Below, one piece after another: positions 37,673 through 49,660 of a stretch of 64,000 nucleotides of DNA. The notes under the pieces were generated by a model. It worked only from the letters and a program-made list of their open reading frames with translations, was not told the origin of the DNA and searched no databases. The stretch's first letter is position 1. Each line of letters begins with the position of its first letter. Location of the stretch: assembly GCF_022539315.1 (NCBI RefSeq), contig NC_066315.1:49209174-49273173 (forward strand). The letters run 5' to 3'. The DNA comes from Serinus canaria. Its lineage: Eukaryota; Chordata; Aves; Passeriformes; Fringillidae. A program made the translations under genes and the position numbers.

Positions 37673-40187
37673 CCACCTAGCTTGGGAGATTTGTACAGGC
37701 TATCACTTTAGCCATGGGAAAACAGGGAGAATTGGTGAACTCTGAGCTTTCTTAGAAGCATCCCTCACACGTCCATGTGTCAGGCGGTGCAGACACCAAA
37801 AAGCCATGACTCATCATCTCACAGCAGACACAAAGAGCTGGCTGCAGCAGCCCCACCACGGGCTGCTGCAGGGTTTGTGGCTGCTGCTTTAGCCCATCAC
37901 ACTGCAGATGCACAGCTTCTCCCAGGTCAGGAGCTGGGCTGGGGGAGGGAGGGAAGGAGAGAGGAGAATGCCTGAAGCTTTCTTTCTGAAACTCCAAGTA
38001 CTCCTCCTGAGCCGAATGGGTGACAGTTCTAAGCTGAAAATGAATTTGATAAAAACACACCCTCATACAACACAGATCGATAATAGTGGGTATTTGGTCA
38101 AAGCTGTTGATGGCCATGCTAAGTACAATCTGCTTTAAACAGCAGGTTCAGCAGCACCAGATACAAGAGACCCTAAAGTATTCTAGAGAAGGACAGTAAT
38201 TTACTCTTTTCAGGGCAAAATTTAAAATCATTCATCAATCTTTTTCCCCCTAGAACACAGATGAATACTTACATTTCTTTCATATGTTTACTCATTTACA
38301 GAAATTCCCCCCCTAAAATACTAGTTGATATTTTCATCCATACAAACCAGTAGGTTTCTATGTGAGAAGGGCGGAAAGCCGAGAAAAAAAAAAAAAGATA
38401 AAATATCTGTAACAACTGCAAGCTTGTCTTCTTTCTTTTGCTGCACAGCGTTATCAGTGATAGATATGGTAGGTATGCCTTCATTCGGGAATACTTGGTC
38501 AGGAATCTCCTTAGAGAAGAGTTCACCACGAGAGAGAGCTCTCAAGCAGCCAGACAAATTCAGCTAACTCCAGCGGAAAAACACGCCAGAAAACGGCAAC
38601 AGCCAAAAAAAAAAAAATTCTGTCAGCCTAATCCCAACCTGTAAATGCGTACGATTCTTTATGGAAAATAAGTAATTTTCATCTATATGTATGGAAATGC
38701 ATCTGTATGCGTTAAACCACTTGTATGTTCAGAAAATTTTGTCCCCATTTGAGGAAGAACCTTGCAAATTTTTGCCTGAGAAAACCGTCCTTGAATCAAC
38801 ACTGCTATGCCGGAGTTCCATGAGTAGTTAATTACTGCTGAGTCTGTCCTATTTACAGAAAGACTTGCATTACAGAAACAAAAACAAGCCCAACCAGAGG
38901 CAAACAAATCACATATATGTGTTTTTCTCTTCCCCTTCACATTCCCATGCAGTGAGAAGTGGGTTGCTTTATGTAAACAGGGGCAGTCTGGCACTGCACT
39001 TGTGTTACTAGGATTAGTATCACTGCTCTGCCTGTTTTGGAGAGTTGTTCTTATGTAAAGAGAAAGATTCCATTCTGCCCATTCTTTATATTCTTCAGTG
39101 CACCCACTGTCTTGCAATCTTCCTGCAGATAATGAAAATGCCATGATTCATTTTGCAAGAACAGAGATTTTGCCATTCCAAGGCCAAAATGCACCCAGCT
39201 ACACATCCCTTGATACTGCTCTGCAGTACACTGTGTGCTCACCAGCTTTTACTTTTCAGGTAAGATGACACAAGTAGTTTGGATCCTTTTCTAGTTTTTT
39301 CATCCTGCTGTTACAAAGGGTAGCATTACAATACAAAGGTAATTGCATTTATATTGAAATATAAATTCATATTATATAAATATAATATTCTCACAGGTAT
39401 TTTAACTAAAAGTTTAATTTATTAAATTTAAAAACTAAGGAAGTTTTATATCAATGGACAATTGCATTTCAGATTTTTTCTAACATTACATGAAATCATT
39501 ATACAGCAATTAAGGTCTTACACAGAACACTGGCATGCTATGTTCCTCCACAGAAATTTTAAGATAGAAAATCCTAATTGATAAAAGTCTAGCAAATAAC
39601 CTGCTACACAAAAAAGAAACAAACCATTGCTTGGCAAACCACGGTCAAATTCTTCTATCACTAAAGACAAATATCTCTGTTGCTGTGCAAAAGGGGCACA
39701 AAAGATGCTAAGTTATGCGCCAGTGCTTTGATTAACTACATAAGGCATGATAGACTATAATGATGAAAGAGAAGTTGTCACTTACATGTTAATTCTGACA
39801 CTATTTCTTATTACCTGTAGTTTTTAATTTCTTCTTCCTTCTCTGTATCACATGAATCAAGAAAATTAGCAAATTACTCACAAAAGATGCATCAGGGTGA
39901 ATTATTTAATTGCAGTGTCTACACGTTAAAACATATTTGACAACAAGGAACAAATTAATGCCTTGGAGTACTCCAGTAATCAGGCATAGGCTGATCCCCA
40001 TTCATACCCTATTTTTGTGATCAAATTAAATTCATATGTACAGGAAAAATACCAGACTACTATTTTCAGCTCCGGACTGTTTTATAAATGAACATATGAA
40101 AGCAATCTCTATTAAATACATAATTTAAAGATCGTTCATGGCACAAGCCTAAATGTAGCTGAGTACACCAAGAAAATTTTTAATACA
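37673..40187. other. Intergenic, nothing recognised
   Basis: A moderately GC-rich patch lies at about 37760-37960. A 153-codon minus-strand frame at 38683-39144 has no recognisable domain and is not called. Confidence 0.5.
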
Positions 40188-40193
40188 GTTACA

Positions 40194-40562
40194 TGTCGCA
40201 GTGAGGGAAGACTCGGGACAGCTCAATATGAGAATCAGCAAGCTTCGTTTATTGATTAAAGCATCAGACATTTAAGCACAACAAGTAATAAGCTCATGCA
40301 TATTCTGTAAGCTAAGAAGTTTATTGGTTATACTATAGGTATCAGTTCCCCCCCTTACTTCTTCATTCCTTACGACTTACATCTCCCTTTTCTCATGCCT
40401 CGCTCTCAGCTACATCATCCTGCTATCAGACTACAGCTATACTCAAGGCCACGGCAGCCTTGCAGATGCAGGGACTCAGATTAGCTGGGTCCGGTACTTT
40501 TCCAATTCTCAGCTAACCAGAGCATGTCTACATGACCTTTGTCATGTAGCCAGCCCTCTACA
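40194..40562 (-). mobile_element. Solo ERV LTR, 369 bp
   Basis: A TG...CA element with an exact 6-bp duplication GTTACA on both sides (40188-40193 and 40563-40568). On the minus strand it starts TGTAGAGGGCTGGCTACATG and has two AATAAA motifs (AACCAATAAAC and ATCAATAAACG), the second about 55 bp before the 3' end. Size, duplication length and layout fit an alpha- or beta-like class II LTR. Confidence 0.92.
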
Positions 40563-40568
40563 GTTACA

Positions 40569-41055
40569 TCTGATTTCATCTTTTAAGACCTAGTGAGAAA
40601 AATTGGCAAATTTTCAACTAGCTTGGTACATATATTGCAAAATCATACTCAGAACATACCTTCATTAATTATTTATTTACATTCAAAATATATTTATTAA
40701 TTCATTATTCTGATATTGTTAATCTCAGAGGGATGAATTCAAATGATACTTTAAAGTTACCAAAAGTGATAATTTCAGCTTGAAAGGATAAACATCAACC
40801 TTTTGCAATGAATGACAGAAAAGATGCTAAACAAATACCTACAGAACATAGATAACAAAGTCTGATACATTTTTGCTTAAATTTTTGCAGTCTTTTACTT
40901 CTTTACAATTTTAAGAAGACCCTCAGCATAACGGTCTCACACCTATAAAAAAATAAAAGCCTATAATGTCTTCTGGTTTATCAAGAAGACATTACATGTG
41001 ATACAGTTAATGTCTTCAGGAAGAACCAAAAGACATTAAAGGTTTTTAACACAGA
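40569..41055. other. Spacer between solo LTR and satellite
   Basis: AT-rich, no gene recognised. It contains a small inverted repeat around ACATTA/TAATGTCTTC near 40968-41040. Confidence 0.5.
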
Positions 41056-43827
41056 CCTTTCCCTGGCAAACAAAAATCATTTGAACATTTTCCCTGGCAA
41101 AAAAGCTCAATATTCCAGGTTCCTGATGGCAGATTGCAGGAGCCACTTGGCATTGCCAAACCAGACCGAGTTGGCACTGGTGCCAGCTTGGGTCTGAGAG
41201 GCATCCTGCGCAATGCAAAATTTCAGTAGCCAGCCGCCCATTCCAGACCACAGGCCCCTGAACACCAACACCAGCCCTTTTCCCTGGGAAACCCAAGTCA
41301 CCAACCCAGGTTCCTGATGTCAGTGTGCAGAAGCCCCTTGTCACTGCCAAACCAGCCCAAGTCGGTACTGGTGGCAGCTTGGTTCTAGGAGGCATCCTGC
41401 GCAATGCGGAATTTCATGAGCCAGCTGGGCACTCCAGGCCACAGGCCCCTGGACACCAACGCGGGCCCTTTTCCCTTACAAACAAAACTCACCAGCCCAG
41501 CAGGTTCCTGATGGCAAAATTCAGGAGCCACTTGGCAGTGCCAAACAAGCCTGAGCTGGCAGTGGCGCCAGCTTGGGTCCAGGATGCCTCCCACGCAATG
41601 ACGAATTTCAGGAGCCAGCCAGCTACTTTGGGCCACAGGCCCCTGAACAACAGTGCCGGCCCTTTGCCTGGGCAAACAAAACTGGCCAGACCAGGTTCCA
41701 GGTGTCAGTGTGCAAGAGACACTTAGCACTGCCAAACTAGCCTGTGTTTCCACTGGTGGGAGCTTGGGTCCAGAAGGCATCCTGGGCAATGCGGAATTTC
41801 AGGAGCCAGCCGGCCACTCTGGGCCACAGGCCCTTAAAAACTGACATGGGCCCATTTCCCTGGAAAACCAAACCCACCAGCCCAGCTACATGGTGTCAGT
41901 GTGCAGGAGTGCCTTGTCACTGCCAAACCAGCCTGAGTTGGAACTGGTGCCAGCTTGGGTCTGGGAGGAATCCTGCACAATGCGGAATTTAAGCAGCCAG
42001 CCGGCAACTCTGGCCCAAAGGTCCCGGAAAACAAACGCCAGCCCTTTTCCCTGGTAACCAAAACTCACCAGCCCAAGTCCCTGATGTCAGTTTGCAGGAC
42101 CCACCTTGCACTGCCAAAAGAGGCCGATTTGGCAATGGTGCCTGCTTGGGTCTGGGAGGCCTCCTGCGCAATACAGAATTTCAGCAGCCAGCCGGCCATT
42201 CTGGGCCAAAGGCCCCGGAACACCAACTCTGGCCTTTTTCCCTGGGAAACCAAACTCACCAGCCAAGGTTCCTGATGGCAGATTACAGGGGGCGCTTGAC
42301 TCTGTCGAACTAGCCTGTGTGTGCACTTGTTGCAGCTTGGGTCTCAGGGGCAACACGCGCAATGTGGAATTTTAGCAGGCAGGCCGCCCATTCCAGACCA
42401 GAGGCTTCTGCATACCAACACCAGCCCTTTTCCCTGGCAAACACAACTCACCAGCCCGGGTTCCTGATGGTAGATTGCAGGAGGGGCTTGGCTCTCTCAA
42501 AGCAGCCTGAGTCAGCACTGGTGGCAACTTGGGTCTGGGAAGCATCCTGCGCAATGTGGAATTTCATGAGCCAGCTGGGCACTCCGGGCCACAGGCCCCT
42601 GAACACCAACACTGGCCCTTTTCCCTGGGAAAGCAAACTCACCAGCCCAGCTACATGGTGTCAGTGTGCAGGACCACATTGCACTGCCAAACCAGACCCA
42701 GTTGGCACAGGTGCCAGCTTGGGTCTGGAAGGCATCCTGCGCAATGCGGAATTTCAGCAGCCATCCAGCCACTCCGGGCCACAGGCCCCTGAAAACCAAC
42801 ACTGCCCGTTTTCCCTGGCAAACAAAAGTTACCTGACCAGATTCATAATGGCAGATTTCAGGAGGCGCTTGGTTCTCTCAAACCAGTTCCAGTTGGCACT
42901 GGTGCCAGCTGAGAGGTATCCTTCAATATGCGGAATTTCAGGAGCCACCCAGCCACTCCAGGCCACAGGCCCCTGAAAACCAGCGCCAGCCCTATGCCCT
43001 GGGAAACAAAACACACCAGTCCAGGTCCCTGATGGCAGATTGCAGGAGCCACGTGGCACTGCCAAACAAGCTCAAGTTGGCAATGATGCCCGTATAGGTA
43101 TGGGACACATCCTGCACAATGCAGAATTTCAGGAGCCAGCCGGCTATTCCGAGCCAAAGGCCTCTGAACACTAACACCAGCCCTTTTCCCAAAAAACCTC
43201 ACCAGTCTTGGTACCTGGTGTCAGTGTCCTGGAGCCACTTGACACTGTCAAACCAGCCCGAGTTGGCAGTGATGCCAGCTTGGGTCTGGGAGGGATCCTG
43301 CGCAATGCTGAATTTCAGCAGCCAGCCGGCCACTCTGGGCCACAGGCCCCCAAACACCAATGCCGGCCCTTTTCCCTGGCAAACAAAACTCACCAGGTTT
43401 TTTTTGGCTCCTGATGGCAGATTGCAGGAGCCATTTGGCACTGCCAAAAATGCCCTTGTTGGCACTGTGCCAGCTTGGGTCTGGGAGGCATCCTGTGCAA
43501 TGCGAATTGTCAGCAGCCTGCAGGCTGCTCCTGGCTACAGGCCCCTAAAAACCGACATGGGCCCTTTTCCCTGGGAAACAAAACTCACAAGCACAGCTTC
43601 ATGATGGCAGATTGCAGGAGGCGCTTGGTGCTGTCAATCCAGCCCAAGTTGGCACTGGTGCCAGCTGGGAGGCATCCTTCAAAATGCAGAATTTCAGCAG
43701 GCAGCTGGCCACTCCAAGTCTAAAGGCCCCTGAACACCAATGCTCGCCCTTTGCCCTGCCAAACAAAACTCATCAGCCCAGGTTCCAGGTCTCAGTGGGC
43801 AGGAGCCACTTAGCCCTGCCGAACCAG
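41056..43827 (+). repeat. 191-bp satellite array, left block (about 14.5 monomers)
   Basis: The anchor word around GCAATG within CATCCTGCGCAATGCGGAAT recurs at 41210, 41401, 41595, 41786, 41977, 42168, 42359, 42551 and 42741, then about 42924, 43116, 43302, 43497 and 43682. That is a spacing of about 191 bp. Each monomer also holds TGATGGCAGATTGCAGGAGC, TTGGCACTGCCAA, TTGGCACTGGTGCCAGC, GGGCCACAGGCCCCTGAA and TTTTCCCTGG. Monomers are roughly 75-90% alike by eye and GC-rich against an AT-rich background. I do not recognise the family. The reading frames across it shift by two bases per monomer and are not coding. Confidence 0.95.
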
Positions 43828-44235
43828 ATTGCGGCAGCGAGTTGCACCACAGGCAGGCTTTCCCTTCCCCTCCCATTCGTGGTGGCGCAGTGCAGGCTTG
43901 GCGTTCGGGTTTTCCGACGCCAGTGGGGGGGCTCTCTCCTCAGCTTTCAGGTTTTTTTAGCTCAGAGTGCCTCCAGTCTCAGTCTGCCATGTGGCGTGGG
44001 AGGGGGGGTGCTCTGTCTATCCTCTAGCGCTGCATGGCTGGTTCCTATTCCCTGCCGCTGCCGGCGGCACTTTTAAAATCAGCTAAGACTGCTGCGTTGT
44101 TTGGGGCAAAGGTCTGCATGTGTTCACTTCTTAACCACAGGTTTTTTTTGTTTTGGTTTTGGTTTTTTTTTAAATCACTAGCTATTTGGTTTGTTTTCAA
44201 TCGGTGGGAGTTGTGTTTTGCCTTTTACATCTAAA
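43828..44235 (+). other. Presumed retroviral 5' leader / LTR remnant
   Basis: About 400 bp between the satellite edge and the first gag ATG. It is GC-rich with a T-rich run at 44142-44172 and a TATA-like TTTTAAAAT. It shows no clear match to the candidate 3' LTR and no convincing tRNA primer-binding site. Confidence 0.4.
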
Positions 44236-44493
44236 ATGGGCTCTAAGTTAAGCATAGCACAAAAAGGAGTGTACTATCAAAGTTTTGGAATTTTAGTTAA
44301 TGGAAATGTAATGTTTTCAAAAGGAAAATTGAAACGGTTTATACACTGGCTTTTTCTACACTTCCCACAAATTTCACCTGGACAAGTCCAAAATATCCAG
44401 TTCTGGGACAAAGTAGGGCATGAATTGATAACCTTAAGAAAGTCCAGGGACATGTCCTCAGCTAAATTTGTGGTTTGGAGTTTACAAGTCTGA
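44236..44493 (+). pseudogene. ERV gag matrix remnant
   Basis: An 85-codon frame begins MGSKLSIAQKGVYYQ, with Gly at position 2 as in a myristoylated retroviral matrix protein, followed by a basic and aromatic helical stretch (GKLKRFIHWLFLHFP). It stops after about half of a matrix domain, where inserted sequence interrupts gag. Confidence 0.7.
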
Positions 44494-44529
44494 TTAGCCT
44501 TACTCAAACAAAGGGAAGTGGAGGAAAAG

Positions 44530-45120
44530 CCACATAATAAGTGAAATAAACAGGGCAGGAGATCTTTCTCCTTTTTAATGCCTTTATTAAAAGCGATCAG
44601 CTCAGGATGGGGGGGTTGACAGGTCCATGGTTCCCTGCAGCCAATCCCAGAGAGTGACTTAGAGGAGAAGGAAAATACAGCTCTGTCCCCTAGGGGGCAG
44701 AGATGGGAGTCCCATCCTAACAGGGGCAATGCAAGTATACCCACGGTTCAGTTTGGCTTGCCGGTTCAGGGGTCCTAGGTCTGACTGACTTCATTTTTAG
44801 CCGGGGTGAGGAGTGACTGAGGTTTTCAGTGTCTCTGCCGGCTTCAGACCTCGCTCCTGCTGTCCAAACACCACCCTGACCTCTCAATTCTGCTTTGGCT
44901 CATCTCTTTTGGGGTATTTTCCAGGATTTGGTGGGGGTCCTGTCCTGTTGCAGTCTGGGTTTTGAGATAAATTTGCATGTTGCCTGAGATGCAAATTCCC
45001 CCTCCCTTCCCACCATCGGGGGGGGGGAGGGTTGTCATCCTCTTAGCAGCAGGCAAAGGTAGAACTGAAAAAAAAGAATTCTCCACAATAGAGGGTTAAC
45101 AACAATACTCAACAGGTGAT
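44530..45120 (-). other. Unclassified insert in gag, possibly an antisense LTR
   Basis: Between the matrix remnant and the proline-rich gag part lies about 600 bp that does not read as gag. On the minus strand it has AATAAA at 44583-44588 near one end. A short hairpin AGGAGA-TCTT-TCTCCT lies at about 44557-44572, and a run of ten G bases near 45017. Its limits and identity are uncertain; no target duplication was found. Confidence 0.35.
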
Positions 45121-45207
45121 CACAACATTTAACCAACAAAAATCTCTTGGCCAGCTATCAGTTCCCAGCTTAACTTTAAACTCTGCAAGCCTTTTCTTAA
45201 AAAAAAT

Positions 45208-46822
45208 GGGTAATTCTTTTTTTACTCATAACAGTAAGAATTCTACCTCTGCTCTCCCTGTTTCTGCCCCCCTCCAACTCTGAACCCTCTACCCCAAAAC
45301 TTAGTATTTTAAAGAGAGCAGACTCCGCTCATGCCCAGGGATGCCAGCTCCCTGAGCCCTTTAAAATGCCTGAGTTCCCTTGTCCACAGAGTCCTGGCCA
45401 GACCGCGTGGAATTGTTCACAAACCCCTGTGTCCCCTGCTCTGAAACCCAGAGCATGTGTTAACTTTTCGGAGAGCAGTGACCCCCAAAATGGCTCTTAG
45501 ACCCCAGGGTCCAAGAAAATGGACAATGCCACATGGCACCATGCCATGCCTGGTCTCCTTCTTCCCATCATTCCCCTAAGCATCCCAAAAATCTTTCCCC
45601 ATCCTCCAGCCCTCCTTATCCTTGTAACTCCATTCCTCCCCCCACTTGGCATACCCTACCTGCCATACTCTCAGCTCTGCACCCTGTTCCCGCCCCCTGT
45701 TCCTACGGTATCCCTGCCCCCTCCCCAGGTTCCCACGGTGGGGGCACACCCACTGCTTGTCCCCCTAGCTGCACCTGTGATCCCAATGCTTCCAATTCAA
45801 AGGTTACAGAGCAGGGAACCACAGACCCAATACAGGGTCCTACCTTCTCATTCACCCCTGTTACATATCAGCATGCAGGGCAAGGGGGAGTCCTCCAGCT
45901 GCCGATTGGAAAGCTTTTAGATGAGAAACGATGAGGGAAATAATAAAAGCCCACCGAGATTATGGTTTACACAGCCCATACTTCCTTGGCCTTTTAAATG
46001 CTGAACTGGGTAGGACTGTAGTGGTCCCACATGATTTAAAAAAGCTTTTTTTATGCCTCATGACCTCTACAGAATTCAAACTGTGGGAAGTAGCATGGAA
46101 ATAACTGCTAAAAGAGGCTCTCCCAGACTTGCATGCTAATCCAAACACAGCGAAAGATGCCAATGGCTTGTCAATTACCACTGAGCATCTCTCTGGTGAG
46201 GGCCAACGATCTTTAGCCCAAATCCAAGCTGCTGTAATTCCTGTAAAAGTACTTGACAGAGTCAAAGATGCTTCTGAAAAAGCCTTCTTTACCCTCCAAC
46301 CTGAAGGCCCTTTTGAGCCATATAGTAAGATCAAGCAGCTACCATCAGAGCCTTTTTTGAAATTTGTAGAAAGGTTAACTAGAGCTATTGAAATTCAAGT
46401 TAAAAAAGAGAATGCAAAAGAAGAAGTTTTAGAGGAAATGGTATTACAAATGCAAATGAACAGTGTCGAGCAGCAATTTGAAGTTTACCTCTAGAATCCC
46501 CCCCTACACCAAAGATATGCTTCTAGTTTGTAACAGGAAAGTGCCTCTAATGAGTGTAGCTGAAGACACCAGACCAAAGCTGCTGCCAAGACCACCACAG
46601 CAAATCGCCATTGCCAGCCCTGCAGCCATTCCTTCAGCACAGCGGCACACAGGGAAGCAGCAAAGACCAGCAATGCTTGTCCCCAAAAAGCCATGCCTGC
46701 TTTGCAACAACCTTGGGCACTGGAGTAACCAGTGCACCCTGAAAAAGCAATTTGATGAATTTAGAAATAGCAGGGGAGAACTACAAGCCCTCCCAGGGGG
46801 TCAACAACAACAAAAAAACTGA
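45208..46822 (+). pseudogene. ERV gag remnant: proline-rich linker, capsid, zinc knuckle
   Basis: The region 45270-45800 is proline-rich in two frames, as in the linker before capsid. Capsid follows with several frame changes. The major homology region (QLPSEPFLKFVERL) is at 46336-46392. One zinc knuckle of form C-X2-C-X4-H-X4-C is at 46694-46735 (CLLCNNLGHWSNQC). A second Met-Gly start (MGNSFFTHNSKN) sits at 45208. Stops and frameshifts make it non-functional. Confidence 0.85.
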
Positions 46823-46904
46823 ATGGGGAGTGTCGGCCTGCCAGGCGCACAGACACAAAAAGAGCAGGCCAAGGGAATGAGGGAAGTGAAAAAAACCAAG
46901 CGCA

Positions 46905-48121
46905 CAGTAACATCCCTATTTCTCTAAGTGAAGCAGATGCTTCAAAGATTGCTGAGTTGGCTGCAGTTGTTATAGCCTTTGAATTGAATGGTTTTGAATG
47001 GTTTTCAGAACCATTCAAACTGATTACAGACTCCGCTTACGTGGCAGGAATTGTATCCAGAGCAGACCAATCAATACTGCAAGAGGTGTCTATCGCACTT
47101 TTCTAATTGTTCTCAAAACTTGTAAAGTTAGTCACCCACCGAGAGCAACCATTTTATGTGATGCATGTCAGGTCACACACTGATTTGCCAGGGTTTATTG
47201 CTGAAGGCAACAGAAGGGCAGATGCTCTTGCTGTGCCTGCAGAGATGGCCACTCTCCCAAATATTTTTGAACAGGCAAAAATCAGCCACCAGTTTTTCCA
47301 CCAAAATGCACCTGGCCTGGTTCGTCAGTTTGACATCACTCAAGAACAGGCCAATGCAATTGTGGCCACATGCCCCAATTGCCAACAACGTGCACTCCCT
47401 ACAATGAGCGTGGGAGAAAACCCAAGGGGGTTGAACAGTTGTGAACTGTGGCAAACTGATGTAACACACATACAGTCATTCGGACGACAGAAATATGTTC
47501 ACGTTAGTGTAGATACCTTTTCTGGAGCAGTCTATGCCTCTGCACACACAGGAGAAACATCTTCTGATGCCATAAAGCACCTCCTACAGGCATTTTCTTT
47601 CATGGGCATCCCTAAGAAGTTGAAAACTGATAACATGCCCACTTTACAAATCCAATGAATTCGAGAGCTTACTGCAGCCATGGGGAGTAGGTCACAAGAT
47701 TGGCATCCCCTACTCCCCTACAGGTCAAGCCATAGTAGAAAGGACTCACCATGATATCAAAAGAGTCCTGGACCAGCAAGATCAGGTCCTTAAAGTAAAA
47801 CCTCCCCACATCCAGTTGTCCAGGAAACTGTTCACAATCAATTTTCTAAACTGTTCTTTTGACAGCCTGAATCTACCCATCCTACACCACTGTGGGGGGA
47901 GCAGTCAGATGTCAATGAAAGAAAAGCCTCCTGTCTCAGTAAAGGACCCTGAGACTTGGAAGATGGTGGGACCTTACAAATTGGTTACATGGGGGCATGC
48001 ATATACCTGCGTGTCCACCCCCTTGGGTGTAAAGTGGGTTCCATACAAATGGGTAAGGCCCTACGTCCCCAGGGTTTCAGGGAAGTCTACAGAAACACCC
48101 CAGGTTGCTAATGCTGCCTAG
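46905..48121 (+). pseudogene. ERV pol remnant: RNase H C-terminal half and integrase
   Basis: Recognisable RNase H parts are ITDSAYVAGI and, after an in-frame stop near 47104, HVRSHTDLPGF and NRRADALA. Integrase follows with the zinc-binding H-H-C-C segment at about 47287-47393, the first catalytic Asp in WQTDVTHIQ, and the second in VHVSVDTFSG. The glutamate region (around 47735) lies in another frame after a stop at 47656-47658. A C-terminal DNA-binding-like part ends at 48121. Protease and reverse transcriptase are missing upstream. Confidence 0.88.
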
Positions 48122-48257
48122 AGAAGGAAACACTGTGCGCATTCCCTGGAAGAAATTCCATTTAAGCCTCCTATCTGGAATAGTTTGTTATATATTTCTA
48201 TTTAAATTTCCTTTTACCGGTTTAGATCACACTGTTCATGTGCAGTCTCAAGACACC

Positions 48258-49487
48258 ATGAGACCAAGTCTGCTCCTCGTTCTGCTTGTGATCATTCCAC
48301 AAGCAATCTCCTGGATAGTCCTTCAGCCCAAGGCAAACGTATGGACCACCCTAGCAAAAGCTCTTGGACAGGATCACATCTGTCTCTCCAGCCTCTGACC
48401 CGCTGTCAACTTGCCTGGTGGGAGTTTCCTTTAAATTTGCAGAGTTCCCAAACTAAATGTGGCACACTTTAAATGTAGTTAACTCACTCGCACCTCCTCC
48501 TGGTCGCTACCCTGTTGACAATCCTTTACTGTTTTGGCACAGTGGGCGAGACAGTTACCAGTGCCAAAAAGGGAGCCACAAGAATTCCATCTCTTAGGCT
48601 CCATGAATGCAACTTTTTGCATTTACTTTAAATTCAATTCCCAGTTACCATATCAGGAAGCCAAACGAAATACCTATCCTGACCCTAGCAACCCACAGTA
48701 CCCAGACAAAAAGTGGTGCAAAAATTCAGTCCTGGTCATGCACTCGTCAGGTGGTGATTATAAGCCCTGTGAACTCCCAAAAATTGTGTTTTTAATATGT
48801 GGAGACAAAGCATGGGCAGGTCTCTCTCTTCGTGTGCTCGGAGGTCCATGCATCTTTGGCAAGCTGAGCCTGTTCACCCCAAGTCAAACAAATCTAATGC
48901 ATTGGCAAATAAAAAACAACACACATACATTGGCTATCCAAAAAAGAGACCGAAGGCAATTGGACCCAGACTGTAATTTGGAAATTGTTCACTGGTCCAG
49001 ACCTAAGGCGACTGCAATTACAGTCCTTCTGCCATGGATCTCGGCAGCAAAAAGCATGGGAGAATTAGGCTGGTTAGAATGTTGGGTTGCAAAATAGGCA
49101 AACCTCACTTCTACTGCCCTGAGTGACCTCTTATCAGAAAAAGAAATTACCAGGCAAGCCACCATTTAAAAGAGGGCGGCCATAGACTACCTGCTCCTTC
49201 TGCACAACCATTGCTGTGAAGAATTTGAAGGTCTCTGCTGCCTCAACTTGTCATCCAAAGCAGAGAACGTCCATGCCACAATCGACAAAATAAAAACCAT
49301 GGTGAATGACATCAAAAGAGAAACAGACGACTGGCAGAGTGGACTGTTCAAAGGCTGGGGACTCTCAGGCTGGTTGGGATCTATTCTGAAAACTGTGTTT
49401 TTAGTAGTGTTTATTTTAGTTATTGTTGTTGTAGTTGTTAGTATAGTTCTTGGGCTGATCAAGCACATAGTTTACAAGTTAATTTAA
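48258..49487 (+). pseudogene. ERV envelope remnant (surface and transmembrane parts)
   Basis: A hydrophobic signal-peptide-like start lies at 48258. The surface part is broken by a stop and frameshifts before 48534. The longest frame, 48534-49097, includes GGPCIFGKLSLFTP and a basic RDRR-type cleavage motif near 48950, then a cysteine-bracketed hydrophobic segment. After stops the transmembrane part resumes with a CX6CC motif at 49215-49241. It ends with a hydrophobic anchor at about 49391-49465 and a stop at 49485-49487. The cysteine pattern resembles avian gp37-type proteins. It is inactive. Confidence 0.85.
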
Positions 49488-49660
49488 GCTCATCTTCCCC
49501 TCCTGAAGTCTACCATTTGGAAGACCTCAGTGTTCCAAAGGATGACAGAGAAACCTCCGTGGAAAACACTGACCATCCTGAAGAGGAGGAACCAATTTAC
49601 CAACCATGGTTTGGCAAGCATTCTGCGCCCCAAACACAGTCCTCTTCATTTTAAAACAAG

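Noticed and set aside
38683..39144. 153-codon minus-strand frame
   Set aside because: No domain, no splice or promoter context and no family resemblance that I can recognise; chance cannot be excluded.
42317..42976. 219-codon open frame across the satellite, and similar ones on both strands at 41,036-43,723 and 50,091-52,444
   Set aside because: The 191-bp period is not a multiple of three, so the frame changes each monomer. The open frames come from a GC-rich monomer with few stops, and both strands show them equally.
44277..44744. 155-codon minus-strand frame across the gag region
   Set aside because: It is the opposite strand of the gag matrix remnant and the following insert.
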